From positions 1 to 41,232 of the forward strand of contig NZ_MUNE01000249.1 of assembly GCF_002154605.1 (NCBI RefSeq): a DNA stretch of 41,232 nt, read 5' to 3'. The first letter of the stretch is position 1. The number at the start of each line of letters is the position of its first letter. The notes beneath the pieces were generated by a model. It was not told the origin of the DNA and did not search any database. It saw only the letters and a program-made list of their open reading frames with translations. Positions 34,501-41,232 of this stretch are shown piece by piece. This DNA comes from Streptomyces milbemycinicus. Lineage in GTDB: Bacteria > Actinomycetota > Actinomycetes > Streptomycetales > Streptomycetaceae. The position numbers were made by a program, and so were the translations under genes.

Positions 34501-37500
34501 CATAGAGCGTACGCAGGGCCTCGTGCCGCACCGTGAGGTCGGCCAGTGCCGCTGTCAGTGCGTCCCGGTCCACCGCCCCCTGGATCCGGGTGACCACCGG
34601 GACATTGTGCGTCGCGTCGGGGCCGTGCAACTGGTGCAGGAACCACAGGCCACGCTGGACGGGGGACAACGGCAGCACCTCGGGGCGCGGCACGACCGCC
34701 ACCACCCCCGGTGGTGTCCGGTCGGCCGACTCCTCGGCGAGGCGCGGAGCCAGCTGGGCGACGGTCGGCGCTTCGAACAGGGTGCGCACCTTCAGCCGGA
34801 CGCCGAACCGGACGCGGATGCGGTTGATCAGGCGGATGGCGAGCAAAGAATGACCGCCCAGGTCGAAGAAGCTGTCGTCGGGGCCGACTCGGGTCATGCC
34901 CAGCACCTCGGCGAACAGCGCGCCCAGCGTCCGTTCGGGCTCACCCAGGGCCGCTGACCCATCGGGGCCCGGGGTGTGAGCCGGGGATGTCCGAAGGGCC
35001 TTGCGGTCCAGCTTGCCGTTCGGCGTGAGCGGCAGGGCGTCGAGGGCGATGACGGCGGACGGGACCATGTACTCGGGAAGCGCCGACTGGGCCAGATCGC
35101 GGAGCTCGGTCTCGCCCGGCACCCGGCCCGGCGCGGGCACCACATACGCCAGCAGCCGCTGCTCATGGGCCACCACGACGGCGCGGGCCACCGACTCGTG
35201 CGCGTGCAGCACCGCCTCGATCTCCCCGGGCTCGATCCGGAAGCCATGCACCTTGACCTGGTCGTCCGCCCGGCCCAGGAACTCCAGCAGTCCGTCGCGG
35301 GTCCGTCGGCCCAGGTCACCGGTGCGGTACATGCGGGCGCCGGGGACATCGCCGTACGGGTCGGCCACGAAACGCCCCGCGGTCAGGCCAGGGCGGGACA
35401 GATAGCCATGGGCCAGCTGTACGCCCGCGAGGTAGAGCTCCCCCACGGCACCCGGAGGCACCGGCTGCAGGGCCGTGTCCAGGACGTAGACCCGGGTGTT
35501 CCAGACCGGGCGGCCGATGGGGACCGGTTCCACGCCGGGGATGACCTGGGCAGCCGTCACATCCACCGATGCCTCGGTCGGGCCGTAGAGGTTGTGCAGC
35601 TCGGCGGTCGGCAGGACCCGGTGGAAGCGTCCGGCGAGCGGCGCGGGCAGGGCCTCGCCGCTGCAGATGACGCGCCGCACCGTGGCGCACCCGGCCGCTG
35701 ACGGCTCTGCCGCGAGCGCGTCCAGGAACACCTCCAGCATCGACGGCACGAAGTGGACCGTGGTGATCCGCTCGGACTCGATGAGCTCGGAGAGATAGGC
35801 CGGGTCGCGGTGGCCGTCGGGCTCGGCCACGACCAGCGTGGCCCCGGTGATCAGCGGCAGGAAGAGCTCCCACACCGACACGTCGAAGCTCGCGGACGTC
35901 TTCTGGAGCACCCGGTCGGCGGCGCTCAGCCCGTACTCGTCCCGCATCCACAGCAGTCGGTTGACGATGCCCGCGTGCGGTACGACCACACCCTTGGGGC
36001 GGCCGGTGGAGCCCGATGTGTAGATCACATAGGCCGGCAGGTTCGGAGCGTACGCCTTCGGCAACTCACCGGGCGGGCCATCCGGCGCCGCCCCGTCCAG
36101 GACGAGGACCGGACGGGCGTCGTCCAGCATGAAGGCGGTCCGCTCGGCCGGGTACTGGGTGTCCAGCGGCAGATAGGCCGCCCCTGTACGGTGCACCGCG
36201 AGCAGCGTCGCCACCAGCTCCACCGAGCGCGGCAGCGCGACCGCCACCGTCTCCCCCGGCCCCGCGCCTTTCCCGGCGAGCACCCGTGCCAGCCGCTCCA
36301 CCCGTGCGTCCAGGTCCGCATACGTCAGCCGCTCGTCCCGGAAGACCAGCGCAGTCGCGTCGGGTGTCCGCGCCACCTGCGCCCGGAACAGCTCCGGCAG
36401 GGTCTTGGACGGCACCTCGTGGGCGGTGTCGTTCCACCCGTCCACGACCAGCGCGCGCTCGTCCGCGACCAGCACGTCCAGTCGGCCCACCGGCTGTTCC
36501 GGGTCCGCCGCCACCTGCTCCAGCAGGCGGACCAGTCGCTGTGCGAGCGATTCGGCCGTGTGCGGGTCGAAGAGATCGGGACGGTAGGCGATCCGGCCGT
36601 GAAGGCGGCCGTCGGGCCCCTGTTCGGCGAGGTCGAACCGGAGGTCGTACGCGTCCGCCCGCTGATCGATCGGGGGTGCCTCGGGGGCGGCGGCTGCCGC
36701 GAGTGAGCCCACCATCACCTGGCAGAGCGGATGATGTGCTGGATCACGGCTGACGGCTTTGCCGGTCGCCTCGACCAGTTCCTCGAACGGCAGGTCCCGG
36801 TGCTCGTGGGCCGTCAGGAGGGTGGCATGGACCTGGGTGAGAAGTTCGTCGAAACCGGTGTCCCCGGAGAGGCCGATGCGCAGTACCAGGGAGTTCGCGA
36901 AGCGGCCGACCAGGTCCCGTGACTCTCCGTGGGGTCGGCCGGAGACCGGTATGCCGAGCGGGATGTCGTCGCCCGCGCCGACGCGGTGCAGCAGGGCTGC
37001 GACGGCTGCCTGCGCCACTGTCGACATGCTGATGCCTCGGCTGAGGGCCGATGCGCGCACCGCCCGCGCCGGTTCCGCGCCGACCGTGAAGTCCACGGTG
37101 TCGGGCCGGGGACCGGGCGCCTGTCCCCGGGGCCGGTCGACGGGCAGCCTCAGTTCCTCGGGCAGGTCGGCCAACTGATCTGTCCAGTACTTGCGTTGCC
37201 GATCCCCCAGCTGCTGGAGCCGGTTGGCCGTCTCGGTCACATGATCGGCGTAACGGGGCGGAGAGCCCCACTGTGGCGCCCCGCCACCCGTGCGCGCCGT
37301 GTAGGCAGTGTCGAAATCCCTGAGTAGCGGGCGTACGGACCAGGCGTCGATGGCGATGTGGTGGATGGTCAGAACCAGGGTGGAGTTGGAGTCCTTTGGG
37401 CCGGTGGTGATGAGTTCAGCGTGCAGGGGAAGGTCGGTGGACAGGTCGATGGCGTGGGCGCAGGCTCGGGCGATGGCATCCTCCGCCTGCTCGGCCGTGG

Positions 37501-37810
37501 TGTCGGTGAACCGCGGCCGCGGCCGGGCCCGGTCGGCGGGAACGACGATCTGAACCGGCACCCCCTCGCGTTCGGCATAGAGCGTACGCAGGGCCTCGTG
37601 CCGCACCGTGAGGTCCGTCAGCGCCGCGGTGAGCGCCTCCCGGTCCACCACACCCGGGATCCTGGTCACCACCGGGACATTGTGCGTCCCGTCGGGGCCG
37701 TGCAGCTGATACAGGGACCACGGACCACGCTGCGCCGGGGACAACGGCAGCACCTCGGGGCGAGATGCCGTTGACGCCGAAGAACCATGTGAAGACTTCT
37801 TTTCGGGCAT
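31505..37810 (-). CDS. Two-module nonribosomal peptide synthetase (C-A-T-C-A-T)
   Basis: About 2101 residues. C1 (20-450) has HHIAIDAW; A1 (470-940) [12 protein letters not shown]1 (near 985) [11 protein letters not shown]2 (1045-1490) HHIAIDAW; A2 (1510-1990) [12 protein letters not shown]2 (near 2050) [10 protein letters not shown]. Each T domain keeps its phosphopantetheine serine. Read against GrsA, A1 gives D-V-W-H-I-S-L-V-D, the serine code. A2 gives about D-A-W-W-I-T-L-V-G, which I do not recognise. There is no epimerase, methyltransferase, reductase or thioesterase domain. The N-terminal C domain means it accepts an acyl or peptidyl group made elsewhere. ATG 37810 has AGG nine bases upstream; ATG 37816 is possible. 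The start is divergent from the methyltransferase gene. The 3' end abuts a transposase scar. Confidence 0.93.
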   Translation of the reverse strand: MPEKKSSHGSSASTASRPEVLPLSPAQRGPWSLYQLHGPDGTHNVPVVTRIPGVVDREALTAALTDLTVRHEALRTLYAEREGVPVQIVVPADRARPRPRFTDTTAEQAEDAIARACAHAIDLSTDLPLHAELITTGPKDSNSTLVLTIHHIAIDAWSVRPLLRDFDTAYTARTGGGAPQWGSPPRYADHVTETANRLQQLGDRQRKYWTDQLADLPEELRLPVDRPRGQAPGPRPDTVDFTVGAEPARAVRASALSRGISMSTVAQAAVAALLHRVGAGDDIPLGIPVSGRPHGESRDLVGRFANSLVLRIGLSGDTGFDELLTQVHATLLTAHEHRDLPFEELVEATGKAVSRDPAHHPLCQVMVGSLAAAAAPEAPPIDQRADAYDLRFDLAEQGPDGRLHGRIAYRPDLFDPHTAESLAQRLVRLLEQVAADPEQPVGRLDVLVADERALVVDGWNDTAHEVPSKTLPELFRAQVARTPDATALVFRDERLTYADLDARVERLARVLAGKGAGPGETVAVALPRSVELVATLLAVHRTGAAYLPLDTQYPAERTAFMLDDARPVLVLDGAAPDGPPGELPKAYAPNLPAYVIYTSGSTGRPKGVVVPHAGIVNRLLWMRDEYGLSAADRVLQKTSASFDVSVWELFLPLITGATLVVAEPDGHRDPAYLSELIESERITTVHFVPSMLEVFLDALAAEPSAAGCATVRRVICSGEALPAPLAGRFHRVLPTAELHNLYGPTEASVDVTAAQVIPGVEPVPIGRPVWNTRVYVLDTALQPVPPGAVGELYLAGVQLAHGYLSRPGLTAGRFVADPYGDVPGARMYRTGDLGRRTRDGLLEFLGRADDQVKVHGFRIEPGEIEAVLHAHESVARAVVVAHEQRLLAYVVPAPGRVPGETELRDLAQSALPEYMVPSAVIALDALPLTPNGKLDRKALRTSPAHTPGPDGSAALGEPERTLGALFAEVLGMTRVGPDDSFFDLGGHSLLAIRLINRIRVRFGVRLKVRTLFEAPTVAQLAPRLAEESADRTPPGVVAVVPRPEVLPLSPVQRGLWFLHQLHGPDATHNVPVVTRIQGAVDRDALTAALADLTVRHEALRTLYAEREGVTVQIVVPADRARPRPRFTDTTAEQAEDAIARACAHAIDLSTDLPLHAELITTGPQDSTLVLTIHHIAIDAWSMRPLTTDLARAYAARTRGEAPDWEPLPVQYADYALWYEDTIGDAGDPAGVQSHQLDYWRTALAGLPEELTLPADRPRPARASRRGGQVELPIDQALDQRLRQLARTHGVTPYMVAQAALAALFTQLGAGTDIPLGAVVAARPDHTLHDLVGYFLNTLVLRTDTSGDPSFSDLLARVRVTDLAAFEHQQLPFDRLVEELQPTRSPSRNPLFQTALVWTDATSAALELPGLRCEPGPVPLDVVKFDLEFEFSEHRGSGGSGGSGGSGGSGGSGLRLSVGYATDLYAPATALSLGRRLIQLLEQATAAPDARLSTFQVLLPDERKRILEEWGRGAEVESATIPDLFEEQVRQRPDAIAVEDGDGGVTYAELSASVNRLARYLIERGVGPEVPVAVSAERGPGLLVAMLAVLTAGGAYLPIDPAYPPARMAFMLADTAATMALVDDPARLGDADIETTVLGGLGLAGFPATEVSDDDRLAPLRIASTAYVIYTSGSTGMPKGVAVPHTGITRLISTHTSALGVGPQSVVLQLASIGFDASVWEIGMALLTGARLRFIRPEALAEAEHGSTPAHGATHVWISPTLLSALPSAAVPAGTTIVTGSEAVPQMVADLWSVDNPLFNLYGPTEVTVGSTGAFLAPGRSVTIGGPIAGTQAYVLDDALRPVPPGVDGELYLAGPGVTRGYVGRAGLTATRFVACPFGAAGERMYRTGDMVRWTADGNLLYLGRTDDQVKLRGFRIEPGEIEATLTALPGVRQAVVTLREDRPGDKRLVAYVISDTGAALDTAVLADRLAERLPTYMVPSAFVQLAALPLTINAKLDRAALPAPGHTAASTSQLPRNDREEALCKLFADILGVPDVSRDDSFFELGGHSLLAMLLVNRVRAQFGIGLDLQTVFEAPTVAELTPHLDNGRRARPALRPRNRP
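33454..33509 (-). repeat. In-frame Gly-Gly-Ser tandem repeat in the NRPS
   Basis: Repeats of CCCGGAGCC (plus strand) encode about six Gly-Ser-Gly units within the C-terminal part of the C2 domain, just before [12 protein letters not shown]. It is an expandable 9-bp minisatellite and acts as a flexible insertion, not a conserved part of the domain. Confidence 0.85.
34268..34540 (-). repeat. Near-identical segment of condensation domain 2
   Basis: These 273 bp match 37337-37615 in condensation domain 1 with only about five substitutions and one 6-bp indel. They cover the HHxxxD active-site stretch and the segment before it, whereas the rest of the two domains is much more different. Confidence 0.9.
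37337..37615 (-). repeat. Near-identical segment of condensation domain 1
   Basis: Direct repeat of 34268-34540, 279 bp, carrying two extra codons (Asn-Ser) before the HHIAIDAW motif. The sharp borders suggest gene conversion between modules. Confidence 0.9.
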
Positions 37811-37955
37811 TACCATCAACCTGCCAATCTTCCCTCACACTATGGCGTCAACTGCTGGGGTCCGCAGCTCAATTGTGCTCTGTGGCATGTCGGCCGAGCG
37901 TGGCCGTGTGTGATGTTTATGGAATCGCGGGGCACTGGAAAGGGATATATCGCAA
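37811..37955. promoter_or_regulatory. Divergent intergenic region, NRPS and methyltransferase
   Basis: This 145-bp AT-richer stretch must contain both promoters. On the minus strand TTGACG and TAGTGT lie close to the NRPS start but do not have promoter spacing to each other. On the plus strand TTTATGGA lies about 40 bp before the methyltransferase. The methyltransferase ribosome site GGAAAGGGA is at 37937-37945. No operator is evident. Confidence 0.4.
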
Positions 37956-38990
37956 ATGAATGATTTCGAACCTCGCCTGGTGGAGGCGCTGCAGCCGGTG
38001 CGCCACTTCTTCTTGGCGCAGGCGATCGAGTTCGGTCTGACCTCCGGGCTGCTGGACGAACTGGCTGCCGACCGGACGACAGACGACCGGTCGTCGGCGG
38101 AGGTGGCGAAACGGTTGAGCATGGACCCCGACCGCCTCCTCGGCCTGCTGCGCTACTTCGCGGCCGAGGGCATCGTGCGCGACCCCGAGACCTCCCCACG
38201 GCTGACCCACAAAGGGGAGGAGGCACGTCGGTTCCGGCCGTGGTACGAGCTGCTGATCGGCGGGTATTCCGCGACCCTTCGGGAACTGCCGGCCGTCATG
38301 GCCGACCCGAGCGCGTATGCGGGACGTGACGGCGGCATGGTGGGCCTGGGCAGCTGCGGGATCAGCCGCCACGATGCCATACCTCTGGTACGGCGACTGC
38401 TGGCGCTGCTGCCGGAAGAGCCCGCGGTCGTGGTCGATCTCGGCTGCGGAGACGGCTCGTTCCTGCTCGAAATCTGCGCGGACCGGGGCCGGGGAATCGG
38501 TATCGACCCGGACGCGAGCAGTATCGCGCGCGCCCGTGCGCTCTCCCGTGACCAGGGACGCGGGGCGGAGATGACGTTCGATGTGTCCACGGCTCAGGAT
38601 TTCCTGTCCCGCAAACTGGATCTGCCGCACCGCTCGGTCTGCTTCATTACGGCGTTTTCCCTTCAGGAAGTACTGGAACAGCGCGACCGCGGGGCAGTGG
38701 TCGGCCTTGTGCGCTCCGCTCTGGAGCAGGCGCCGGAGTCCTATCTGATTGTTGTGGAGGTCGATCATCGGCCTACCGACCCCGCTGTCATGAGGCATGG
38801 CCTGGGGCTGGCCTACTACAATCCCTATTACCTGTTGCACCAGGTGACGGAGCAGCGGCTCGAGACCGCCGAATTCTGGCGGGACCTCTTCACCGAAGCG
38901 GGTGGTTCGGTCGTCGAATGTCTGACCACCGACCCGGAGGTCGACTCGACCGGCCTTGAACTCGGCTTCCTTGTCCGGAAGACCGGTTAG
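37956..38990 (+). CDS. SAM-dependent C-methyltransferase, 2-ketoarginine/keto-acid type
   Basis: The 344-residue enzyme has an N-terminal helical dimerisation region (FFLAQAIEFGLTSGLLDEL) and a winged-helix part, then a class I methyltransferase fold. SAM motif I is VVVDLGCGDGSFLLEI (about residues 157-172) and GIGIDPDASSIARAR follows. The C-terminal half has histidines in VVEVDHR and RHGLGLAYYNPYYLLHQ that could form a metal or substrate site, as in the keto-acid methyltransferase MppJ. Its layout and its aminotransferase partner fit the 2-ketoarginine methyltransferase group (MrsA of Pseudomonas syringae), which methylates C3 of 5-guanidino-2-oxopentanoate. Related enzymes act on phenylpyruvate or 2-oxoglutarate. 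Substrate assignment is inference. The ATG has GGAAAGGGA upstream, and the stop overlaps the convergent aminotransferase stop. Confidence 0.8.
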   Translation: MNDFEPRLVEALQPVRHFFLAQAIEFGLTSGLLDELAADRTTDDRSSAEVAKRLSMDPDRLLGLLRYFAAEGIVRDPETSPRLTHKGEEARRFRPWYELLIGGYSATLRELPAVMADPSAYAGRDGGMVGLGSCGISRHDAIPLVRRLLALLPEEPAVVVDLGCGDGSFLLEICADRGRGIGIDPDASSIARARALSRDQGRGAEMTFDVSTAQDFLSRKLDLPHRSVCFITAFSLQEVLEQRDRGAVVGLVRSALEQAPESYLIVVEVDHRPTDPAVMRHGLGLAYYNPYYLLHQVTEQRLETAEFWRDLFTEAGGSVVECLTTDPEVDSTGLELGFLVRKTG

Positions 38991-40156
38991 GTCCGCTGCC
39001 GGACTTCCCAGGCGGCCATGGCCCGGTCGAGCAGTGCGAGACCTTCCCGGATCCTCCGGGGTGCCAGGCCGGTGGGAAAGCGAATGAATCCCGGGATCAC
39101 AGGAGCGTAGTTCTCCGAGGTTGTGAGCACGAGCCGGTATTCGTCGAGAGCGAAGTCGGCGAAAGCCTCGACATCGGCCACCCGGAGGTCCATCCAGAGC
39201 TGGGTGCCGCCGTTCGGCAGCGGGGCGTCGAGGAGGTTGTGGCCGGCCGCGCTGCGCCGTATGGCGTCGCGGCCGGCCAGAACCCCGTCGACCAGCGCTC
39301 CATTTCCATGGCCGACGACCACCGCCGCGATCTGCTGCGCCCGGCTGTTTATCGAAACGGCCTCCCACTCCAGACGGGGGACGATTCGGCTGACCGTCTC
39401 TTCGTGCCCGGTGATCCAGCCGATCCGGTCGCCGGGCCGTCCGTAGTTTTTCGACATGGAGTTCACCACGACCAAGTCGGTCCGGCTGACCGCCAGATCG
39501 ACGGGAGCAGCACAGATTTCCGGCCCGAAGGAGAAAGAATCGTAGACGGCGTCGTAGACCACCAGGACGTCGTGCGCATCCGCGAACCGGCTCAGGAAAC
39601 GCGGATATCCGGCCCTCGCCGTGGCTCCTGTGGGGTTGTGCGGGAAATTGACGTACAGGACCGTGGGCTCGCGGCACATCGGGGCGAGCACGTCCCAGTC
39701 CTCCGCCGACCCCGTGAGCGTGAGCGTCTCCACCGTCAGCCCTGCCGCCAGCATCGCGTCGCGCACTCCGCGGAACACCGGAGCCTGGCAGACCGCCTTC
39801 CGGTATCCCCTGGCGACGCTGTCCCGGAACACAAGCCCCAGAGCGTGCATGCCGCCGGCGCTGACGACGATGTTCGACGGACGCACGGCCGCGCTTCCGG
39901 ACATCTCGTGCTCGCGCCGGGCTATGGCCTCGCGCAGGACCGGCAGCCCCTGCGAAGGCGCGTAGAAGTACGGAGCGTCGTCGGAATCCGGAGAAGCCGT
40001 ACTGGATTCCGGCTGCTTCCCCTCCGGCCAGCAGGGAACATTCTCCACGAGAACCGACCACGGTTCGTCGGGCCGCGACTCGGCGATCGCCAGCCGACGC
40101 TGCAGGGCGGATACAGCCGGTGTTGCGAGGTTCTTTTCGGTGAACTCCGATCGCAT
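38987..40156 (-). CDS. Class I/II PLP aminotransferase, probable beta-methyl amino acid pathway
   Basis: The 389-residue fold-type I enzyme has YFYAPSQGLPVLREAIARR at the substrate side, the PLP-phosphate motif VVSAGGMHAL, YVNFPHNPTGA, the cofactor Asp in VVYDAVYDSF and Schiff-base Lys236 in NSMSKNYGRPGDRIGWITG. An Arg for the substrate carboxylate lies in IPGFIRFPTG. It starts in a one-base TGATG overlap with the amidinotransferase gene and is convergent with the methyltransferase. In 3-methylarginine pathways one aminotransferase both deaminates arginine and re-aminates the methylated keto acid; this enzyme is the candidate here. Alternatives in the same fold are arginine oxidase (MppP-like) or capreomycidine-synthase-like cyclase. 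Confidence 0.85.
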   Translation of the reverse strand: MRSEFTEKNLATPAVSALQRRLAIAESRPDEPWSVLVENVPCWPEGKQPESSTASPDSDDAPYFYAPSQGLPVLREAIARREHEMSGSAAVRPSNIVVSAGGMHALGLVFRDSVARGYRKAVCQAPVFRGVRDAMLAAGLTVETLTLTGSAEDWDVLAPMCREPTVLYVNFPHNPTGATARAGYPRFLSRFADAHDVLVVYDAVYDSFSFGPEICAAPVDLAVSRTDLVVVNSMSKNYGRPGDRIGWITGHEETVSRIVPRLEWEAVSINSRAQQIAAVVVGHGNGALVDGVLAGRDAIRRSAAGHNLLDAPLPNGGTQLWMDLRVADVEAFADFALDEYRLVLTTSENYAPVIPGFIRFPTGLAPRRIREGLALLDRAMAAWEVRQRT

Positions 40157-41196
40157 CAGCGGTACGTCTCCAGTGTTCCCGTTCTGCGTATGTCGAGGGA
40201 GACGCAGTGGAACGATCCTCCCAGGGTGCGCGCGTGGGTGAGGCGCATCGGAAGGACGTCGATCCCGCGCTTCTCGAGAGCGCGGAGAAGCGCGGGCTGC
40301 CGCTCGTCCGCCACTACCAGATCCTCATTGATGACCAGGAGGTTCATGCCGACCCAGGGGGAACCGTAGGGGTGCTTGCCCTCATATTCGGTCTCGGTCA
40401 TTTCCGGGCACCAGAGATGGTCCCAGTCGCGGAGGTAGTCCGGCATGTTCTTGTCGTTGACGCGCTCGGGATTGAGGAGTACGAGTCCGGGCCGGAGCGG
40501 GACAATGGTGGTGTCGATATGGGTTCCCGTGTAGATGTCACGGCACGGGTGAACCTTGTACGTGTCTCCCAGCGCCGACTGGAGCCATTTCCAGCCCAGT
40601 TCGTTTCCGCTGTCCGACACCAGATACAGCAGATCCGTCCCGCAGCGCATCATGTTGGCGGCGTCGAATGCGGGTTCCAGGTTTCCGAGCCGACGCCCGG
40701 GCTCGGCGTCCATGTCGTACATGTCGTCGCCGAGCCGTGGCTTCGGCGCCGATATCCATCGCGCTCCGCTTTCAAAGAACTCCAGCAGCATGTTCTTGTA
40801 GGCGAAGGGTTCCAGGAATCTCGACCGAAGAACCATGGGGGTCTCGATGACGGTGCTGCCCACGGTCAGAAAGACATCGCGCGGGCAGTAGTCGTAGAAG
40901 CCGTCGGTCTGCCAGTCCGGGGTGGCGAGCTGCGCCGCGTGATCACGGGCCTCGGGCCGCCGGACCTTCACGCCGATTTTCGTGAGCTCCGCGCAGAGCC
41001 TCGACAACTCCTCTTCGGTCTCCTCGACAATATGCTGCGCATACGGACCGGAAGGGACTTTGTCGACCGTGCCGTAGTCCGCGTACTCCAGAGTGAACAG
41101 GCCCTTGTCGGGGACTGGTACGCGGGCGCCGGTCACGGTGCCGATGATGACTTCTTCGAGCGGGTCCCACTCGTTGTGCACATCGACCAGACTCAC
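40156..41196 (-). CDS. Arginine-dependent amidinotransferase (StrB1/GATM family)
   Basis: The 346-residue enzyme transfers the amidino group of arginine to an amine, giving a guanidine and ornithine. The catalytic triad is Asp178 (EPAFDAAN), His226 (TGTHIDTTIVPL) and Cys331 (GGSFHCVSLD), with spacings of 48 and 105 residues that match human GATM. The N-terminus VDVHNEWDPLEEVIIGTV and the C-terminus RRTGTLETYR recall the streptomycin enzyme StrB1 (inosamine-phosphate amidinotransferase), but no aminocyclitol genes are seen. The GTG at 41196 overlaps an upstream stop (GTGA) and has GGGGGAGG. The acceptor may be an amino acid destined for the NRPS. The length (346) is normal. Confidence 0.92.
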   Translation of the reverse strand: MSLVDVHNEWDPLEEVIIGTVTGARVPVPDKGLFTLEYADYGTVDKVPSGPYAQHIVEETEEELSRLCAELTKIGVKVRRPEARDHAAQLATPDWQTDGFYDYCPRDVFLTVGSTVIETPMVLRSRFLEPFAYKNMLLEFFESGARWISAPKPRLGDDMYDMDAEPGRRLGNLEPAFDAANMMRCGTDLLYLVSDSGNELGWKWLQSALGDTYKVHPCRDIYTGTHIDTTIVPLRPGLVLLNPERVNDKNMPDYLRDWDHLWCPEMTETEYEGKHPYGSPWVGMNLLVINEDLVVADERQPALLRALEKRGIDVLPMRLTHARTLGGSFHCVSLDIRRTGTLETYR

Positions 41197-41232
41197 TCGG
41201 CCTCCCCCTGCGAGTCGGCGGCCATGGCCGCC
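41193..41232 (-). CDS. 3' end of an unidentified gene upstream of the amidinotransferase
   Basis: Reading in from the right edge on the minus strand gives AAMAADSQGEAE and then a TGA that overlaps the amidinotransferase GTG as GTGA. This coupling shows that the biosynthetic operon continues beyond the window. Twelve residues are too few to identify the product. Confidence 0.5.
   Translation of the reverse strand, partial: AAMAADSQGEAE

Overview
The window is high-GC DNA with the gene style of Streptomyces or a close actinomycete: GTG and ATG starts behind purine-rich ribosome sites, ATGA/GTGA gene overlaps, a leaderless promoter, a rare TTA codon, a typical formylglycine-generating enzyme, a fused IcmF and an NRPS. 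No species can be named from sequence alone. No tRNA, rRNA or CRISPR array was seen.

Region 1 (1-3630) is a beta-amino acid catabolic pair, a CoA-acylating methylmalonate/malonate semialdehyde dehydrogenase (cut by the window edge) and a class III omega-aminotransferase. A small ACT-domain protein and a leaderless Lrp/AsnC regulator follow, divergent from each other.

Region 2 (3700-18201) looks like one regulated scavenging system. A formylglycine-generating enzyme activates the Cys-type arylsulfatase beside it. A convergent eight-gene minus-strand operon encodes a TtuC-like dehydrogenase, a five-part peptide/opine-type ABC importer, an aldehyde dehydrogenase and an SDR. An amidase and a FadR-type GntR regulator leave the same divergent promoter region. 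The same operator, ACTGG-N5-CCAGT, lies downstream of a TTGACA box at the sulfatase and at the dehydrogenase-ABC operon. This suggests one GntR regulon for import and breakdown of a sulfated and/or amide-bearing compound.

Region 3 (18217-23388) holds the fused isobutyryl-CoA mutase IcmF behind an 18-bp palindromic operator, a BtuF-like protein without a signal peptide, and a decayed LuxR-LAL regulator.

Region 4 (23619-31446) is an export/resistance block with two outward ends: an MFS exporter plus FAD monooxygenase operon on +, and an MMPL exporter, histidine kinase and NarL-type regulator operon on -. Each operon begins with a nearly identical 140-nt leader. The two copies form an inverted repeat about 7.3 kb apart, and differences in the terminal hairpin are compensatory, so the element looks like a structured cis-regulatory RNA. 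A decayed integrase-core transposase fragment lies beside the right copy.

Region 5 (31505-41232) is the left part of a peptide biosynthetic cluster: a two-module NRPS (C-A-T-C-A-T, no thioesterase), a C-methyltransferase, a PLP aminotransferase and a StrB1/GATM-like amidinotransferase coupled to a gene beyond the right edge. The methyltransferase-aminotransferase pair fits keto-acid beta-methylation as in 3-methylarginine biosynthesis. The first adenylation domain reads as serine and the second has a code I do not recognise.
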